Positions 5,067 to 6,068 of a stretch of DNA of 6,068 nucleotides are shown in pieces. The notes below the pieces were generated by a model. The model saw only the letters and a list, made by a program, of their open reading frames with translations. It had not been told where the DNA came from and searched no databases. Position numbers and translations under genes: made by a program. The stretch comes from Pedobacter sp. (GTDB taxonomy: Bacteria; Bacteroidota; Bacteroidia; Sphingobacteriales; Sphingobacteriaceae). The stretch lies in contig JAQBOT010000229.1 of the NCBI GenBank assembly GCA_028287885.1, positions 1 through 6,068 of the forward strand, read 5' to 3'. Numbering within the stretch: the first letter of the stretch is position 1; each line of letters starts with the position of its first letter.

Positions 5067-6068
5067 CTAGTGTTGTACAGGGGTGAGAACTGCTTGCCGC
5101 TCTTGTGCAGCTGCCACAAACTGCAGTGTGTCAAATACCTTCTCCGTATTTACGAAGATCCAGGAACCAAAGCGCGCATGATCAATGGCGTATTGCACAG
5201 CCTCCTTCTCGTCGGAAATCACAATAACCCATTTGTTCGGATCTACCTGTTTGATACCTGTCATCAACAGCTCTGTCATTAGTTCTCTAGGCCTGCCCCG
5301 CCCATCCTTATCGTGTCGAATGATGATCTCGTCGAAAATCTCTGCCGCCTGCCGGCCTATGGTTATAACGTCCTCCTCAAGCCTGTCACCCGGACACGTG
5401 ATAATTCCTACTTTCACCGAGGCCTCTTCTTTCTCTGCATATTTTTTCAACTCCGCAAAGCCGCCCTGGTTATGTGCATAATCCACGATCATTTTAAAGT
5501 CTTTAAATATGAACTCGTTCATTCGTCCAGGGGTGTTTTCTGGCGATGGGATGAATGACATTAAAGCATCTGTTAAAGCCTGCACAGGGAAATTATACAG
5601 GTAAGCGGTTAGCAATGCAGGTAAAATATTCTTGGTCATACATTCTGCCTTGCCCCCCATGGTTAATGGTACGCTGGCAACAGCAGCGATGTTCATCTTA
5701 ACACCCTTAGCCATAATGGTAAAATGTCCGTTGTCAACAACCGCCGCTAAATTGCCGGTTTGTACATGTTCCAATATCCTGGGATTTTGTGGGTCCAAAC
5801 TGAAGAGTGCTATGTTACAGGATAGGTCTTTTGACATGTTGTAAACCAGATCGTCATCTGCATTCAATATCGCGTGGCCGCTGGGTTTGGTGCTCCTTGG
5901 CACTACAGATTTGATCCGGGCGAGCTGTTCAACTGTTTCTACGTCACTGATGCCGAGATGGTCACTTGACACATTTGTAACGACACTTACATCGCAGTGA
6001 TCAAAGCCTAAACCGGCGCGCAAAATACCGCCCCTTGCACATTCCAGAACCGCAAAGTTGACACCTGG
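5067..6068 (-). CDS. cphA: Cyanophycin synthetase, C-terminal Mur-ligase-like part (5' end cut by window)
   Basis: The frame is open from the window edge to the TAG at 5067-5069, giving 333 residues of a longer protein. Cyanophycin synthetase makes multi-L-arginyl-poly-L-aspartate from Asp, Arg and ATP; its ATP-grasp half adds Asp and its Mur-ligase-like half adds Arg to the side chain. Only the latter is seen here. The order of motifs fits CphA: LECARGGILRAGLGFD (about 8-23), VVTNVSSDHLG (29-39), LNADDDLV (68-75), then the Mur ligase C-terminal domain with NTPGRMNEF (178-186), VDYAHNQGGF (195-204), TCPGDRLEEDV (224-234) and GRGRPREL (256-263). ARGGIL-to-end length matches the last third of the usual ~870-900-residue enzyme. 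The leftmost possible start inside the window (TTG at 6023) is not real because the conserved sequence continues upstream of it. A CphA2-type enzyme or CphA-like ligase cannot be excluded without the N-terminal half. A cyanophycinase gene might be expected upstream, outside the window. Confidence 0.88.
   Translation of the reverse strand, partial: PGVNFAVLECARGGILRAGLGFDHCDVSVVTNVSSDHLGISDVETVEQLARIKSVVPRSTKPSGHAILNADDDLVYNMSKDLSCNIALFSLDPQNPRILEHVQTGNLAAVVDNGHFTIMAKGVKMNIAAVASVPLTMGGKAECMTKNILPALLTAYLYNFPVQALTDALMSFIPSPENTPGRMNEFIFKDFKMIVDYAHNQGGFAELKKYAEKEEASVKVGIITCPGDRLEEDVITIGRQAAEIFDEIIIRHDKDGRGRPRELMTELLMTGIKQVDPNKWVIVISDEKEAVQYAIDHARFGSWIFVNTEKVFDTLQFVAAAQERQAVLTPVQH

Noticed and set aside
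5055..5844. Several plus-strand frames of 70-98 codons
   Set aside because: They overlap one another and lie antisense to the strongly supported cphA coding sequence.
1..6068. CRISPR arrays, tRNA or rRNA genes, insertion sequences, phage attachment sites
   Set aside because: I saw no spaced direct repeats, no tRNA cloverleaf or rRNA signature, and no transposase or terminal inverted repeats on either strand.

Overview
The window looks like a piece of a Bacteroidota chromosome, most likely from the Sphingobacteriaceae (Pedobacter or Mucilaginibacter type). This is inferred from the AT-rich spacers, the near absence of Shine-Dalgarno sequences, a TAnnTTTG-type promoter element, the character of the PAS and histidine kinase proteins, and a bacterial CphA-type gene. 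No taxonomic marker gene is present, so the placement is an inference. Every gene I can support lies on the minus strand, so transcription runs from high to low coordinates.

In order of transcription: (1) 6068-5067 is the 3' part of a cyanophycin synthetase gene (cphA-like), with its 5' end outside the window. (2) 5066-4850 is a 217-bp spacer with a 12-bp perfect palindrome and a candidate promoter. (3) 4849-4460 encodes a receiver-only (CheY-like) response regulator. (4) 4397-3747 encodes a NarL/FixJ-type response regulator (receiver plus LuxR helix-turn-helix). (5) 3693-2614 encodes a soluble PAS histidine kinase. (6) 2613-2303 is a 311-bp spacer with small inverted repeats and no convincing gene. 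(7) 2302-1673 encodes a short paralogue of that kinase, which keeps the PAS domain and the histidine-bearing helical domain but has no ATP-binding catalytic domain. (8) 1553-1 is the 5' part of a gene for a protein with at least four PAS domains in tandem, cut by the window edge.

Genes 3-8 form a same-strand signalling cluster: two receivers, one complete kinase, one kinase-like protein without a catalytic domain, and one multi-PAS sensor. None of the sensors shows a membrane segment in the visible part, so sensing is probably cytoplasmic. A plausible reading is a branched His-Asp signalling network. The full kinase would phosphorylate one or both receivers. The NarL-type regulator would give the transcriptional output. 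The receiver-only protein would act as a phosphate sink or relay step. The CA-less paralogue would act as a phosphotransfer or dimerisation partner. This network is inference; the domain content is read directly from translation. Whether the cluster has anything to do with cyanophycin metabolism cannot be told from position alone.
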